Shown here: positions 35,463 through 46,342 of the stretch, piece after piece
Layout: each line of letters opens with the position of its first letter
Position numbering within the stretch: the first letter of the stretch is position 1
From: Porticoccaceae bacterium
Lineage (GTDB): Bacteria > Pseudomonadota > Gammaproteobacteria > Pseudomonadales > Porticoccaceae
DNA: 64,000 bases
Reading direction: 5' to 3'
Assembly: GCA_021773435.1 (NCBI GenBank)
Contig: JAJFKC010000010.1
Location: 150,033 to 214,032, forward strand
Translations under genes and position numbers: made by a program
Notes under the pieces: model-generated
The model's database searches: none
Told to the model about the DNA's origin: nothing
Seen by the model: only the letters and a program-made list of their open reading frames with translations

Positions 35463-35634
35463 ATTGTCAGCGAGACGGATCGAAATCATTTGGCTTATGT
35501 GTTTTGGCTGATGGCGATGCGTAGGCCATATTTATAGATTGGCATCGACAGACTTGAAAATATCTAAAGGCGAGGAGCTTTCCCAAACTGTCGTCGCTCT
35601 GGCATAGTGAGTCTGTCATATTAACGTCGGCATA

Positions 35635-36564
35635 ATGCTACCTGTGCAGAATTCACCGCAGAAAACCATACCCACCGATGACCGGATACTTATCACACGC
35701 TACCTCGATGCCATGTGGTTAGAGCGTGGCCTTAGCGATAACACCTTGTCGTCCTATCGCCGGGATTTACGCGCCTACAGTGTCTGGTTGAGCGCTCAGC
35801 AACGGCATTTGCTGAGCGCTGATGAAGCGTCTGTTCAAGACTATTTTGCTTCGCGATTTAAGCAGGCTGTCAGTCCTCGTTCCGTCGCCCGGGCGTTGTC
35901 TTGCCTACGCGGATTTTACAATTATTGCCTGCGTGAAAATAAAATAGAGCACAACCCCGCTGCGATGATTCAAAGCCCGAAACTGGGTCGACCATTGCCG
36001 AAAAGTCTGACTGAAGAAGAGGTTGATCGCTTGCTGGCCGTGCCCGATATTGATACTGCCATTGGGCTACGGGACAAGGCGATGATGGAGCTACTCTATG
36101 CAACCGGGTTAAGAGTGTCGGAGCTGATAGGTTTGAGTTTGTCCCAGGTGAATTTGCGCCAGGGGGTGGTGCGAGTAATTGGTAAAGGCGACAAAGAGCG
36201 GCTGGTGCCCATTGGTGAAGAGGCACTGGATTGGCTTATTCGTTATCAACGCACGGCTCGTATGGAGCTCCTGGGTGATGCCCAGACTGGTATATTGTTT
36301 CCCAGTAGTCGCGCCCGTGAGATGACTCGACAAACTTTCTGGCACCGGATAAAACATTGGGCGAAGGTGGCAGATATCACCAAGCCGCTATCGCCCCATG
36401 TGCTGCGTCACGCTTTTGCGACACATTTGCTTAACCATGGTGCTGATTTACGTGTTGTACAAATGTTATTGGGCCACAGCGATCTGTCTACGACGCAAAT
36501 CTACACTCATGTTGCCCAAAGTAGGATGAAAGCTTTGCATGCTCAGCACCACCCTCGCGGCTAG
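35635..36564 (+). CDS. xerD: Site-specific tyrosine recombinase XerD
   Basis: 309 residues. SAM-like N-terminal domain (YLDAMWLERGLSDNTLSSYRRDL) and catalytic core with R in ATGLRVSELIGL, K-hairpin RVIGKGDKERLVP, HVLRHAFATHLLNHG, LGHSDLSTTQIYTHV (Tyr nucleophile). With XerC it resolves chromosome dimers at dif. It sits upstream of dsbC, as in E. coli (xerD-dsbC-recJ). Confidence 0.96.
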   Translation: MLPVQNSPQKTIPTDDRILITRYLDAMWLERGLSDNTLSSYRRDLRAYSVWLSAQQRHLLSADEASVQDYFASRFKQAVSPRSVARALSCLRGFYNYCLRENKIEHNPAAMIQSPKLGRPLPKSLTEEEVDRLLAVPDIDTAIGLRDKAMMELLYATGLRVSELIGLSLSQVNLRQGVVRVIGKGDKERLVPIGEEALDWLIRYQRTARMELLGDAQTGILFPSSRAREMTRQTFWHRIKHWAKVADITKPLSPHVLRHAFATHLLNHGADLRVVQMLLGHSDLSTTQIYTHVAQSRMKALHAQHHPRG

Positions 36565-36656
36565 GCGTTGTCATGCTGACCACGATTTCAGGCTACCAGG
36601 GAACGCACTCGATCGTTTACACTCAAACCCACAGGATTACTCAAATAGAGAGACAT

Positions 36657-37454
36657 ATGCTTAAGCGAAGTAGTGCCGCGATTGCGGTGTTAAGGGTTCG
36701 ATTTTTAGTGGCGATAATTTTGTTGGCTGGGGGAATCACCGTCCGAGCTGAATCAGTTGCCATTGCAGCGGTTGATGAAACTGTCAGCAAGACAATTATT
36801 GCTCTGCTCAAATCGGCACGACCCGAGTTGGATTATTCGGATGTGGCACCTAGTCCTGTAGAGGGTATGTATCAGGTACAAGTAGTTGGTGGGCCAGTCT
36901 TATATATCACTAAAAATGGTCAATATTTTTTCGATGGGGAGCTTTACGAGGTTACGCCCAATCGGTTTGTTAACCTCAGCGAGGCGGCAATGAACCAGAC
37001 GCGGAAAAAACTACTCGCCGAATTAGACATCGGCGATATGATTGTATTCTCACCGGCCGGCCCGACCAAAGGCGTGATCAGTGTGTTTACTGATGTAGAT
37101 TGCGGTTTCTGCAGAAAGCTCCACAAAGAAGTGCCAGAGCTTAATAGCCTGGGTGTTGAAGTTCGCTACCTGGCTTTCCCACGGGCTGGTATCGGTTCGC
37201 CTTCCTATGAAAAAATCGTCAGTGCCTGGTGTTCGGATACCCCGGGTGAAACACTGACCGCGCTCAAAAACGGTGTGCCTGTCGAGCCGAATGAATGTGC
37301 CGATAACGCGGTTGCTGAGCAGTACGAACTTGGTCAAAAAATGGGGGTCAACGGTACCCCTGCAATTGTACTAGCTGATGGCACAATGATACCCGGCTAT
37401 CGACCTGCGGAGGGGATAGCGCGCATTTTTGGGATTTCGGTAGACACCGATTAG
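36657..37454 (+). CDS. dsbC: Thiol:disulfide interchange protein DsbC
   Basis: 265 residues from the ATG at 36657 (after GAGAGA), chosen because it opens a proper signal peptide (residues 1-31, ending VRA-ES); the frame extends back to 36573. N-terminal dimerisation domain, then a thioredoxin domain with the redox pair CGFC (149-152; CGYC in E. coli). A periplasmic disulfide isomerase. Another Cys pair is in the C-terminal half (AWCSD, NECAD), as in E. coli. Confidence 0.95.
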   Translation: MLKRSSAAIAVLRVRFLVAIILLAGGITVRAESVAIAAVDETVSKTIIALLKSARPELDYSDVAPSPVEGMYQVQVVGGPVLYITKNGQYFFDGELYEVTPNRFVNLSEAAMNQTRKKLLAELDIGDMIVFSPAGPTKGVISVFTDVDCGFCRKLHKEVPELNSLGVEVRYLAFPRAGIGSPSYEKIVSAWCSDTPGETLTALKNGVPVEPNECADNAVAEQYELGQKMGVNGTPAIVLADGTMIPGYRPAEGIARIFGISVDTD

Positions 37455-37630
37455 AAACCGTAAATAGTTTGTTAATAATCTACTCTGTTGGCAATACTTT
37501 TAAATAATGAATTTTTGAATGACAGATTATTTGGTTAAAATTTGTCAAATTTGTGAGCAATAAGTCAGATTGACAGACACCAGTGTCGCCATTAAGGTGG
37601 CCGACTAATTTTTATCTCTGCGAGGCACAG

Positions 37631-38935
37631 TTGAAGTCTGTAAATATAGGTATCTGTGGGCTTGGTGTGGTCGGTGCCGGGACCTTCAATCTGCTGTTTA
37701 CTAATCGCGACACGGTAAATGCCCACGCTAATCGGGATTTGCAGGTGAGCAGGGTTGGTGCCAGACGTGATAACCCTGCCTGCGATCTGGGCAATACGGT
37801 TGTTGATAGAGACGTGCTGGCTGTCGCCGACAGCGATGTCGATATTGTCGTTGAATTAATTGGTGGCACTACTATCGCGAAAGAGCTGGTATTTAAAGCC
37901 ATTGCCAACGGCAAGCACATTGTCACGGCCAATAAAGCCCTGATCGCCGAATATGGCAACGAAATATTTGCCGCAGCACAGTCTAAGGGTGTTCAGGTGG
38001 CCTACGAGGCGGCCGTGGCAGGTGGCATCCCCATTATTAAAGCCTTACGAGAAGGGCTGGCGGCTAATCAGGTTGAATGGTTGGCGGGTATTATTAATGG
38101 CACCGGCAACTTTATTCTGACTGAAATACGCAACAAAGGACGGGCTTTTGCCGACGTACTTACCGAAGCGCAGGCGCTCGGTTATGCAGAAGCCGATCCA
38201 ACGTTTGATGTAGAAGGTATCGATGCCGCCCATAAACTGGTCATCCTGGCATCTCTGGCATTTGGTATGCCGCTACGTTTTGATGCGGTTTATACTGAGG
38301 GTATCGCCGCAATCGATTCCGTCGATGTGGTTTACGCAGAAGAGCTTGGTTATCGCATTAAACACTTAGGGCTAGCAAAGCGCAGCGAACAGGGCATTGA
38401 GCTTCGCGTGCATCCCACGCTGATTCCCGAGAGCTGCCTTATCGCTCAGGTCGATGGTGTGATGAATGCGGTGATGGTTAAAGGTGATGCCGTCGGGCCG
38501 ACTTTATATTACGGCGCCGGAGCGGGTGCTGGACCGACAGCCTCTGCGGTGGTCGCTGATTTAATTGATGTAGCACGAAGTCTCGATGCGCCCTCGGATC
38601 AACGAGTCTCGCACCTGGGTTTTGCCGAAAATGCATTAAACGATTTGCCGATTCTCGATATAAAAGCGGCCGATACCGCCGCCTATTTTCGAGCGTCGGT
38701 ACTCGATAAACCGGGTGTTTTGTCATCTATCGCGCAAATTATGAGCAATCATGGCATTAGCATTGAAGCGATTATTCAGAAAGAACCCCATGCCGATGAA
38801 GATCATGTGCCTCTGATTATGTTGACCAATCAAACCAGTGAAGAAAATTTACTTGGTGCGCGAAGAGATATCGAACAATTAGATACCGTTAATGGCAAGC
38901 TGGTTTATATTCGAGTCGAATCCCTGCATGATTGA
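37631..38935 (+). CDS. hom: Homoserine dehydrogenase
   Basis: 434 residues, the single-function length. The start is a TTG at 37631 with GCGAGGCACAG before it; it gives MKSVNIGICGLGVVGAGT, matching the Pseudomonas protein, whereas the frame opening at 37583 does not. NAD-binding GLGVVGAGT, catalytic region NGTGNFILTEI and AEADPTFDVEGIDAAHK, and a C-terminal ACT domain (RASVLDKPGVLSSIA) for threonine feedback. It reduces aspartate semialdehyde to homoserine. It precedes thrC. Confidence 0.95.
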   Translation: MKSVNIGICGLGVVGAGTFNLLFTNRDTVNAHANRDLQVSRVGARRDNPACDLGNTVVDRDVLAVADSDVDIVVELIGGTTIAKELVFKAIANGKHIVTANKALIAEYGNEIFAAAQSKGVQVAYEAAVAGGIPIIKALREGLAANQVEWLAGIINGTGNFILTEIRNKGRAFADVLTEAQALGYAEADPTFDVEGIDAAHKLVILASLAFGMPLRFDAVYTEGIAAIDSVDVVYAEELGYRIKHLGLAKRSEQGIELRVHPTLIPESCLIAQVDGVMNAVMVKGDAVGPTLYYGAGAGAGPTASAVVADLIDVARSLDAPSDQRVSHLGFAENALNDLPILDIKAADTAAYFRASVLDKPGVLSSIAQIMSNHGISIEAIIQKEPHADEDHVPLIMLTNQTSEENLLGARRDIEQLDTVNGKLVYIRVESLHD

Positions 38936-39074
38936 TGGCTGGGGACAGGGCGAGAACTTTGCATGCTTAATACCCTTAGTACTTAGCACCTGGATCAAAT
39001 GTTTAAGCCATTCAAATCTGTCAGGCTCTGAATTTTTCGAGCTGAGAATCTAGCTGGAGCGATAACCAACACCC

Positions 39075-40475
39075 GTGAAATATATCAGTACCCGAGGAGT
39101 TTGCGCTCCCCAGACCTTTGCCGATGCTGTACTCACGGGGCTAGCTCCGGATGGTGGCCTGTTTGTGCCGGAATCTATCCCGCATTTTAGCGAGGATGAA
39201 ATATCCAGCTGGCGGGGTTGGTCCTATGAGGAGCTGGCCTTTCGAATTATGTCGCCCTATATGACTGGGGATGTGTCTGAACAAAAATTGCGGGAAATAA
39301 TAGCCGCTGCCTACAGCGGCTTCCGACACCGGGCTATTGCGCCGTTGGTGCAGACAGGCCACAACGAATGGGTGCTAGAACTTTTTCATGGGCCGACGTT
39401 GGCGTTCAAAGATTTCGCGTTACAGTTTCTCGGCCATTTGCTAGATCATCTGCTCGAAGAACGTGAACAAAAAGTGGTCGTTATCGGAGCCACCTCTGGT
39501 GATACCGGCTCCGCAGCCATCGAAGGTTGTCGGCGCTGCAAAAATATCGATATTTTTATACTGCATCCTCACCAGCGCATATCCGAAGTACAGCGCCGTC
39601 AGATGACAACCGTGGTGGGTAGCAATATCCACAACATTGCTGTCGAAGGGAATTTCGACGATTGCCAAAATATGGTTAAAGCCAGCTTTGGTGATCAGTC
39701 ATTTCTACCCGAAGGTCGTCAATTGGTAGCGGTTAACTCCATAAACTGGGCGCGCATAATGGCTCAGATTGTCTACTACTTTTGGGCCGCGCTATCTGTC
39801 GGTGGCCCTCAGAGGCAAGTGTCATTTTCTGTGCCGACCGGTAATTTCGGCGATATATTTGCTGGTTACCTGGCAAAAACAATGGGCCTGCCTATTGAGC
39901 GTCTGATTATCGGCACCAATGCCAACGACATATTACATCGTTGCATTAGCGGCAACGACCACAGCAAAAAACCGCTTGTACACAGCCTGTCGCCGAGCAT
40001 GGACATCATGGTGTCCAGTAACTTCGAGAGGCTGCTGTTCGATCTTTATGGGCGTGACGGTGATGCCATTCAAGAATTGATGGAAACGTTTAACAGAACC
40101 GGTAAATTTGAGCTGGATTCAACAGCACTTGAGGATGCTAAGGCATTATTTTCGAGTTGCCGAGTCGATGACGAGCAGACCCTGGCGACTATTCGTGACG
40201 AATATGCTGTCAGTGAATATTTGCTCGATCCTCATTCCGCCATCGGTTTGGCGGCAGGGAGACAATGTCGAACAAGCGCTATTGACCCTATGATTTGCCT
40301 GGCAACAGCGCATCCTGCGAAATTCCCGGATGCTGTTCGTCAAGCGGGCTACCCCAATAATCCTCCATTACCGCAGCATATGTCAGATTTGTTTAAGAGA
40401 GATGAAAGTTTCGATATTCAGCCTAACGATCTAGCGGCCGTGCAAAAGTTTATCGCGGCTAATATCTCGGTATAA
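39075..40475 (+). CDS. thrC: Threonine synthase
   Basis: 466 residues from the GTG at 39075. The PLP lysine is in LAFKDFALQFLG and the phosphate loop in GATSGDTGSAAIEGC; the opening MKYISTRG is typical. It makes threonine from phosphohomoserine. Its neighbour hom makes the precursor, and no thrB lies between them, as in Pseudomonas. Only 4 bases separate it from recJ. Confidence 0.97.
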   Translation: MKYISTRGVCAPQTFADAVLTGLAPDGGLFVPESIPHFSEDEISSWRGWSYEELAFRIMSPYMTGDVSEQKLREIIAAAYSGFRHRAIAPLVQTGHNEWVLELFHGPTLAFKDFALQFLGHLLDHLLEEREQKVVVIGATSGDTGSAAIEGCRRCKNIDIFILHPHQRISEVQRRQMTTVVGSNIHNIAVEGNFDDCQNMVKASFGDQSFLPEGRQLVAVNSINWARIMAQIVYYFWAALSVGGPQRQVSFSVPTGNFGDIFAGYLAKTMGLPIERLIIGTNANDILHRCISGNDHSKKPLVHSLSPSMDIMVSSNFERLLFDLYGRDGDAIQELMETFNRTGKFELDSTALEDAKALFSSCRVDDEQTLATIRDEYAVSEYLLDPHSAIGLAAGRQCRTSAIDPMICLATAHPAKFPDAVRQAGYPNNPPLPQHMSDLFKRDESFDIQPNDLAAVQKFIAANISV

Positions 40476-40479
40476 AGAC

Positions 40480-42315
40480 GTGGCAGAGCAAAGTTCGGTC
40501 TCAGCCCAAAATAGTCAGGCCGCCCAAAACATCCCAGAAAATATTCATACGCGCACAGCCGATCTCGATGTCTGTCAGTTTGATAAACAGCTACCCACTT
40601 TATTGCAGCGAATTTATGCCGGTCGGGGTATCACTCATCAGCAGCAATTAAATACCGGGTTAGGTGAACTGCCGGACCCCGGCAGTTTAAAGGGCGTTGA
40701 ACAGGCTATAGAGCTACTTATTGATGCGTTTACAAATCATTTGTCGATTCTAGTGGTTGGCGATTTTGATGTTGACGGTGCGACGAGTACCGCGCTTTCG
40801 ATTCTTGCAATGAGATCAATGGGCCATCAACGCATCGACTTTCTGGTGCCAGATCGATTCCAATATGGCTATGGACTAACGCCGGGCATCGTCACACTTG
40901 CCCGTCAACGACAGCCGGATTTATTGATCACTGTCGATAACGGCATATCCAGCAATGCTGGCGTGACTGCTGCTAAAGCACTGGGCATGCGTGTGTTAAT
41001 AACCGATCACCATTTGCCGGGCCATGAATTACCCGAGGCCGATGCCATTGTTAATCCCCACCAGGCGGGATGTTTGTTTCCGGGTAAAAACTTGGCCGGC
41101 GTCGGTGTTATTTTTTATTTGATGAGCGCGCTGCGCAGTCGACTCAGGGATATCGGCTGGTTTGCCGAGCAGGGTGTGGACGAGCCAAATATGGCACGTT
41201 GCTTAGACCTCGTCGCACTGGGAACCGTTGCCGACGTGGTGCCTTTAGATCAAATTAACCGAGTGTTTGTGGCCCAGGGTTTAGCCCGTATCCAGGCGGG
41301 GCAAACTCGGCCTGGGATCCTGGCCTTGTTGGAGCTGGCAAACCGCGATCATCGGCGTCTGGTCGCGGCTGACCTTGGTTTTGCGGTGGGGCCACGGCTA
41401 AATGCTGCCGGGCGGCTGGATGATATGACCCTCGGCATTAATTGTTTGTTGACCGACGATGTTGTTGAGGCGCGAAAATTAGCCGTGCAACTGGATGAGC
41501 TGAATGGCGACCGCCGAATTATCGAAGCCGATATGGAGCGAGAGGCTTTGGCCATCGTCAGCGAGTTAAACCTTGATCAGTACACCATGCCCTGGGGTTT
41601 GTGTCTGATGGACGAACAATGGCATCAGGGCGTTGTGGGTTTGCTGGCATCGCGGGTAAAGGATCGCTTTCATCGACCGGTGATTGCCTTTGCGATTGGC
41701 AAATCAATAGCAGATGAGGACAACACTGTGTCGGCTCGCGAATTAAAAGGCTCAGCACGATCAATCCCCGGGCTACATATTCGCGACGTTCTCGATAGTA
41801 TCGCTGCGCAAAACCCCGGTATGATCGATAAATTTGGCGGTCATGCTATGGCAGCAGGCTTATCGCTTGCCGAGCATAAATTTATTGAATTTTCGGTCGC
41901 TTTCGATGCAGAGGTGCGTCGCTTACTATCTGTTGAAGATCTTCAGGTCGAAACCTTAACGGACGGAGCATTGGGTAGTGATGACATGAACCTGTCCGTC
42001 GCCCAGACCTTGCGACAAGGTGGCCCCTGGGGGCAGCATTTTCCAGAGCCAGTTTTTTACGGTAAATTCAACATTATTGCTCATCGCATTGTCGCCGAAA
42101 AGCATCTGAAGCTCACCCTGTCGCATATCGATGATGAGCTGCAATATATCGATGGGATTGCCTTCTTTGTTGTCGATAAGCACGACCTGGACCAGCTGCC
42201 GCAGCAACTGGAAATGGTTTATCGGCTGGATGTAAATGAATATCGGGGCCGGCAATCGGTGCAACTGATCATCGAAAAACTATTGCTGCCAGAAATTAAC
42301 CAGGGCTCTTTATAG
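40480..42315 (+). CDS. recJ: Single-stranded-DNA-specific exonuclease RecJ
   Basis: 611 residues from the GTG at 40480. DHH phosphoesterase motifs VVGDFDVDGATSTALSI and DHHLPGH, DHHA1 motif GGHAMAAGL, and a C-terminal OB-like domain. A 5'-3' exonuclease in RecF-pathway and mismatch repair. The order xerD-dsbC-(hom-thrC)-recJ matches other gammaproteobacteria. Confidence 0.97.
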   Translation: MAEQSSVSAQNSQAAQNIPENIHTRTADLDVCQFDKQLPTLLQRIYAGRGITHQQQLNTGLGELPDPGSLKGVEQAIELLIDAFTNHLSILVVGDFDVDGATSTALSILAMRSMGHQRIDFLVPDRFQYGYGLTPGIVTLARQRQPDLLITVDNGISSNAGVTAAKALGMRVLITDHHLPGHELPEADAIVNPHQAGCLFPGKNLAGVGVIFYLMSALRSRLRDIGWFAEQGVDEPNMARCLDLVALGTVADVVPLDQINRVFVAQGLARIQAGQTRPGILALLELANRDHRRLVAADLGFAVGPRLNAAGRLDDMTLGINCLLTDDVVEARKLAVQLDELNGDRRIIEADMEREALAIVSELNLDQYTMPWGLCLMDEQWHQGVVGLLASRVKDRFHRPVIAFAIGKSIADEDNTVSARELKGSARSIPGLHIRDVLDSIAAQNPGMIDKFGGHAMAAGLSLAEHKFIEFSVAFDAEVRRLLSVEDLQVETLTDGALGSDDMNLSVAQTLRQGGPWGQHFPEPVFYGKFNIIAHRIVAEKHLKLTLSHIDDELQYIDGIAFFVVDKHDLDQLPQQLEMVYRLDVNEYRGRQSVQLIIEKLLLPEINQGSL

Positions 42316-42322
42316 TGAATAG

Positions 42323-42382
42323 ATGAGAAGGGTAGAGACTAAATAAGAACGATAGAGACTACATGAACATAGTAGAGAATAA
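42323..42382. repeat. 20-bp imperfect tandem repeat, three copies, ending at a start codon
   Basis: Units ATGAGAAGGGTAGAGACTAA (42323-42342), ATAAGAACGATAGAGACTAC (42343-42362) and ATGAACATAGTAGAGAATAA (42363-42382) run straight into the ATG of the NUDIX gene. The first and third units start tiny ORFs (MRRVETK and MNIVENK); the second of these ends in a TGA that overlaps the NUDIX start (ATGA). Confidence 0.85.
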
Positions 42383-42838
42383 ATGAGCGCAAAAAAATAC
42401 CGTACTTCTCGATGCATATTAAAAGCTAATGACGAGTTTTTGCTCGTTGTGCACAACAATTATCACGGTACCAACGACGGCATCTGGGGCTTGCCCGGTG
42501 GCCGAATAGACTGGGGAGAGCAACCGATACAGACTGCCCGCCGTGAAATCTACGAAGAGCTGGATACCGATCTCGGTGAGCTTCACGATGTAGGCGAGTG
42601 GTCTTATAAAGGCTACCAGCACAAAGTTTTCGGCACAGTTTTTGACGGCAAGATTGGCCGCATCGATGATAATGAAATCCTTGAAGTTGACTGGTTTACT
42701 CTGGACGGTGTCAGGGCGTTATCGGCAAAAGATAGTTTGCATACCGGATTTGAGCTGGATTCTATTGAACAATTTTTAACCTTGTTGGGCGCGATTTCTG
42801 CCCATAGGAAGACCAGGAAATATAAGAAGAGAAGATGA
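42383..42838 (+). CDS. NUDIX hydrolase
   Basis: 151 residues with the NUDIX box GGRIDWGEQPIQTARREIYEEL (about residues 37-58). No substrate-specific motif is recognised; it may clean up damaged nucleotides. The C-terminus is very basic (HRKTRKYKKRR). The ribosome binding site (AGAGA) lies inside the third unit of the 20-bp repeat. Confidence 0.88.
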   Translation: MSAKKYRTSRCILKANDEFLLVVHNNYHGTNDGIWGLPGGRIDWGEQPIQTARREIYEELDTDLGELHDVGEWSYKGYQHKVFGTVFDGKIGRIDDNEILEVDWFTLDGVRALSAKDSLHTGFELDSIEQFLTLLGAISAHRKTRKYKKRR

Positions 42839-42937
42839 AATAACCGTATCGATAAAGTTTTTGTAGTTTTTGACGTTAAGTTACAGGGGAAATCAATTCC
42901 TGCAGTCACTGGAATAACAACAAAATCAGGATGTTCT

Positions 42938-44352
<1,415 letters not shown>

Positions 44353-44498
44353 CCAGGCTTGGTGGTGCCCTGACTATCATAAGGGTGAGGGCGGTCTAAT
44401 ACGTCGGTAATTTGTCGAAAGGTAGTAATTCCCCTGGCTTTATTTGCTGACGACAACCTGTTGGCAATTTCACCCAACGAATATCTATAAAAAACTAG

Positions 44499-44529
44499 TT
44501 GACCATACAGTGGCTAGAGGGTTTAAAGT
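44499..44529 (+). promoter_or_regulatory. cueR: MerR-type promoter with 19-bp spacer ahead of cueR
   Basis: TTGACC (44499-44504), a 19-bp spacer and TAAAGT (44524-44529). The over-long spacer and the half-site ends (ACC ... GGGT) resemble the CueR-controlled copA promoter, where the regulator untwists the spacer. It lies 33 bases ahead of the regulator, pointing to autoregulation. Confidence 0.72.
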
Positions 44530-44561
44530 GTCCTTAATGAACAAAGTTAAGGGTGCAAAAA

Positions 44562-45017
44562 ATGAATATTAGTGACGTCGCTGAGCAAACCGGCCTTAGC
44601 GTAAAAACCATTCGCTACTATGAGAGCATCTCCCTGGTAAGCTCGCCTGCCAGAAAAGCCAACGGCTACCGCGATTATGCAGCCGAGGATATAAAACCGC
44701 TCAAGTTTTTGCGCCAGGCGCGACAACTCGATTTTAGCATTGACGAATGCCGACAGTTGCTCAAACTATATATGAATCCACTTCGGAAAAGCGCCGAGGT
44801 GCGTCTCCTGGTCGAAACCAAATTACAGCAGGTTGATAGACAAATCGAAGAAATGGTCGGTATGCGGGCCTTATTAGGTGAGCTGGTGGCATCTTGCCCC
44901 GACGACGACAATCCTGATTGCGCAATTATAGATACCATGGCTAGCGATGATGATGTCGTTGCTTCTATGCCTGCTAGCAAACAAGGTAACCGGCCTAAAA
45001 GCAGGGCGGAGGCGTAG
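44562..45017 (+). CDS. cueR: CueR-like copper-responsive MerR-family regulator
   Basis: 151 residues from the ATG at 44562 (AAGGG site 8 bases ahead; a GTG at 44553 is less likely). Winged-helix N-terminus (NISDVAEQTGLSVKTIRYYES), dimerisation helix, and two metal-binding cysteines at residues 112 and 120 (SCPDDDNPDC), exactly as in E. coli CueR. It should sense Cu(I)/Ag(I)/Au(I). The permease gene follows 4 bases on, so the two are one operon. Confidence 0.88.
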   Translation: MNISDVAEQTGLSVKTIRYYESISLVSSPARKANGYRDYAAEDIKPLKFLRQARQLDFSIDECRQLLKLYMNPLRKSAEVRLLVETKLQQVDRQIEEMVGMRALLGELVASCPDDDNPDCAIIDTMASDDDVVASMPASKQGNRPKSRAEA

Positions 45018-45021
45018 ATTG

Positions 45022-46098
45022 ATGAGCGTTAATTGCCATGACCCCGAACCGGCTGTGACATCGGCCTGTTGTGACACGCCCAAAAATAAGCCCGATTATT
45101 TGCTCATTGTCTCGGGCAGCATTGTGTTGCTTTGTTACTTCATTGCGGCCTATGCGGATTATTGGCCCGCGATGCCCCAATGGTTAAACGTGATGAGCAG
45201 CGGGATTTATGAACTGGTCAATAAAATGTGGTGGGGTTTGGTTGCCGCCGTGGTTTTTGTTGGCTTGCTTGATCGGGTGCCACGCGAGGTCGTCACCTCA
45301 GCATTGGGCGAAGGCCAATCTTTTCGAGGAATAGTGCGAGCTACCATGGCTGGTGTGCTACTTGACTTGTGTAGCCACGGGATTTTAATGGTGGGCACCA
45401 AGCTTTATGAACGGGGTGCGAGTCTGGGGCAGCTTATTGCCTTTTTAGTGTCCAGCCCCTGGAATTCCCTCTCGCTGACCATCATCATGGTGACCCTAAT
45501 TGGTCTACAGTGGACATTGGTGTACATCCTTCTGTCCATGACGATTGGTGTTATCAGCGGACTTATCTTTAATCGGCTGGTTGCTAGAAGAACCTTGCCC
45601 GACAATCCGACTCGGACCACCAATCAGCAGCCGATGCGGGTCATTCCAGAGCTAAAAAAATTACTGGCGTCGGCAACATTTACGCCAGCGAGTATTGGAT
45701 CAGTGTTACTGAATGGCCTAAGAGATTCAAGAATGGTGTTCCGCTGGGTATTCTTTGGTCTGGTGCTGGCAACAGCGATTAGAGCCTTTGTACCGCTAGA
45801 GACTTATGCGGCATTATTTGGCCCAACCATGGCAGGCTTACTGATGACACTGGTCGCGGCAACTATTATTGAGGTGTGTTCAGAAGGCTCGACACCAATC
45901 GCAGCTGACCTGGTCGCCAGGGCAGGTGCTCCCGGCAATGGTTTTACTTTTTTGATGGCAGGCATTGCCACGGATTACACCGAGATAGTCGTGTTGCGTG
46001 ATCTAACCCGGTCCTGGAAAATTGCCTTATTCCTGCCTCTGGTGTGTGTGCCCCAGGTGCTAGTTTTAGGTTGGTTGCTCAATCAATTTGGTGGCTAG
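45022..46098 (+). CDS. Permease (DUF318/ArsP-like), probable metal-linked
   Basis: 358 residues from the ATG at 45022 (after GGAGG). About eight to ten membrane helices in two halves, each with a Cys-containing conserved part: GVLLDLCSHGILMVG and TIIEVCSEGSTPIAADL. The cytosolic N-terminus carries a further Cys pair (SACCDTP) and His. The family includes organoarsenical exporters and many uncharacterised permeases. Its control by a CueR-type regulator suggests a metal substrate, but nothing here proves it. Confidence 0.85.
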   Translation: MSVNCHDPEPAVTSACCDTPKNKPDYLLIVSGSIVLLCYFIAAYADYWPAMPQWLNVMSSGIYELVNKMWWGLVAAVVFVGLLDRVPREVVTSALGEGQSFRGIVRATMAGVLLDLCSHGILMVGTKLYERGASLGQLIAFLVSSPWNSLSLTIIMVTLIGLQWTLVYILLSMTIGVISGLIFNRLVARRTLPDNPTRTTNQQPMRVIPELKKLLASATFTPASIGSVLLNGLRDSRMVFRWVFFGLVLATAIRAFVPLETYAALFGPTMAGLLMTLVAATIIEVCSEGSTPIAADLVARAGAPGNGFTFLMAGIATDYTEIVVLRDLTRSWKIALFLPLVCVPQVLVLGWLLNQFGG

Positions 46099-46118
46099 TT
46101 GGCTGGCTAGTTTGGTAG

Positions 46119-46229
46119 TTAGCCAATGCCTATAGAGATTGTAGTGAGGACAAGCATAACCACTATTAAAGTGCCTATAGTCAGGCCAACTCGGATCCAG
46201 GCTTGTTTGTCTGTGATTGTTTCTGTCAT
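46119..46229 (-). CDS. Putative 36-residue single-helix membrane protein
   Basis: A short frame, MTETITDKQAWIRVGLTIG followed by a hydrophobic segment (residues 18-35) rich in I/V/L/T. It has one membrane helix and a charged N-terminus. The ribosome binding site is weak (GTGGGAA, 8 bases ahead). A hairpin CCACGTTATCGTGG lies upstream. I do not recognise a family; it may be chance. Confidence 0.4.
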   Translation of the reverse strand: MTETITDKQAWIRVGLTIGTLIVVMLVLTTISIGIG

Positions 46230-46342
46230 TGCAGTTTCCCACTGATAATTAAGCTACCACGTTATCGTGGGTGGACGATTTTTGTATTGACGGAAGTCAA
46301 TCTCGGTTAATTTCTTTCTAATAAACTTATGTTTGTGGATTT

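Noticed and set aside
35177..35524. 115-codon frame over the end of rplS and the terminator
   Set aside because: It overlaps the bL19 gene in another frame and runs through a clear terminator hairpin.
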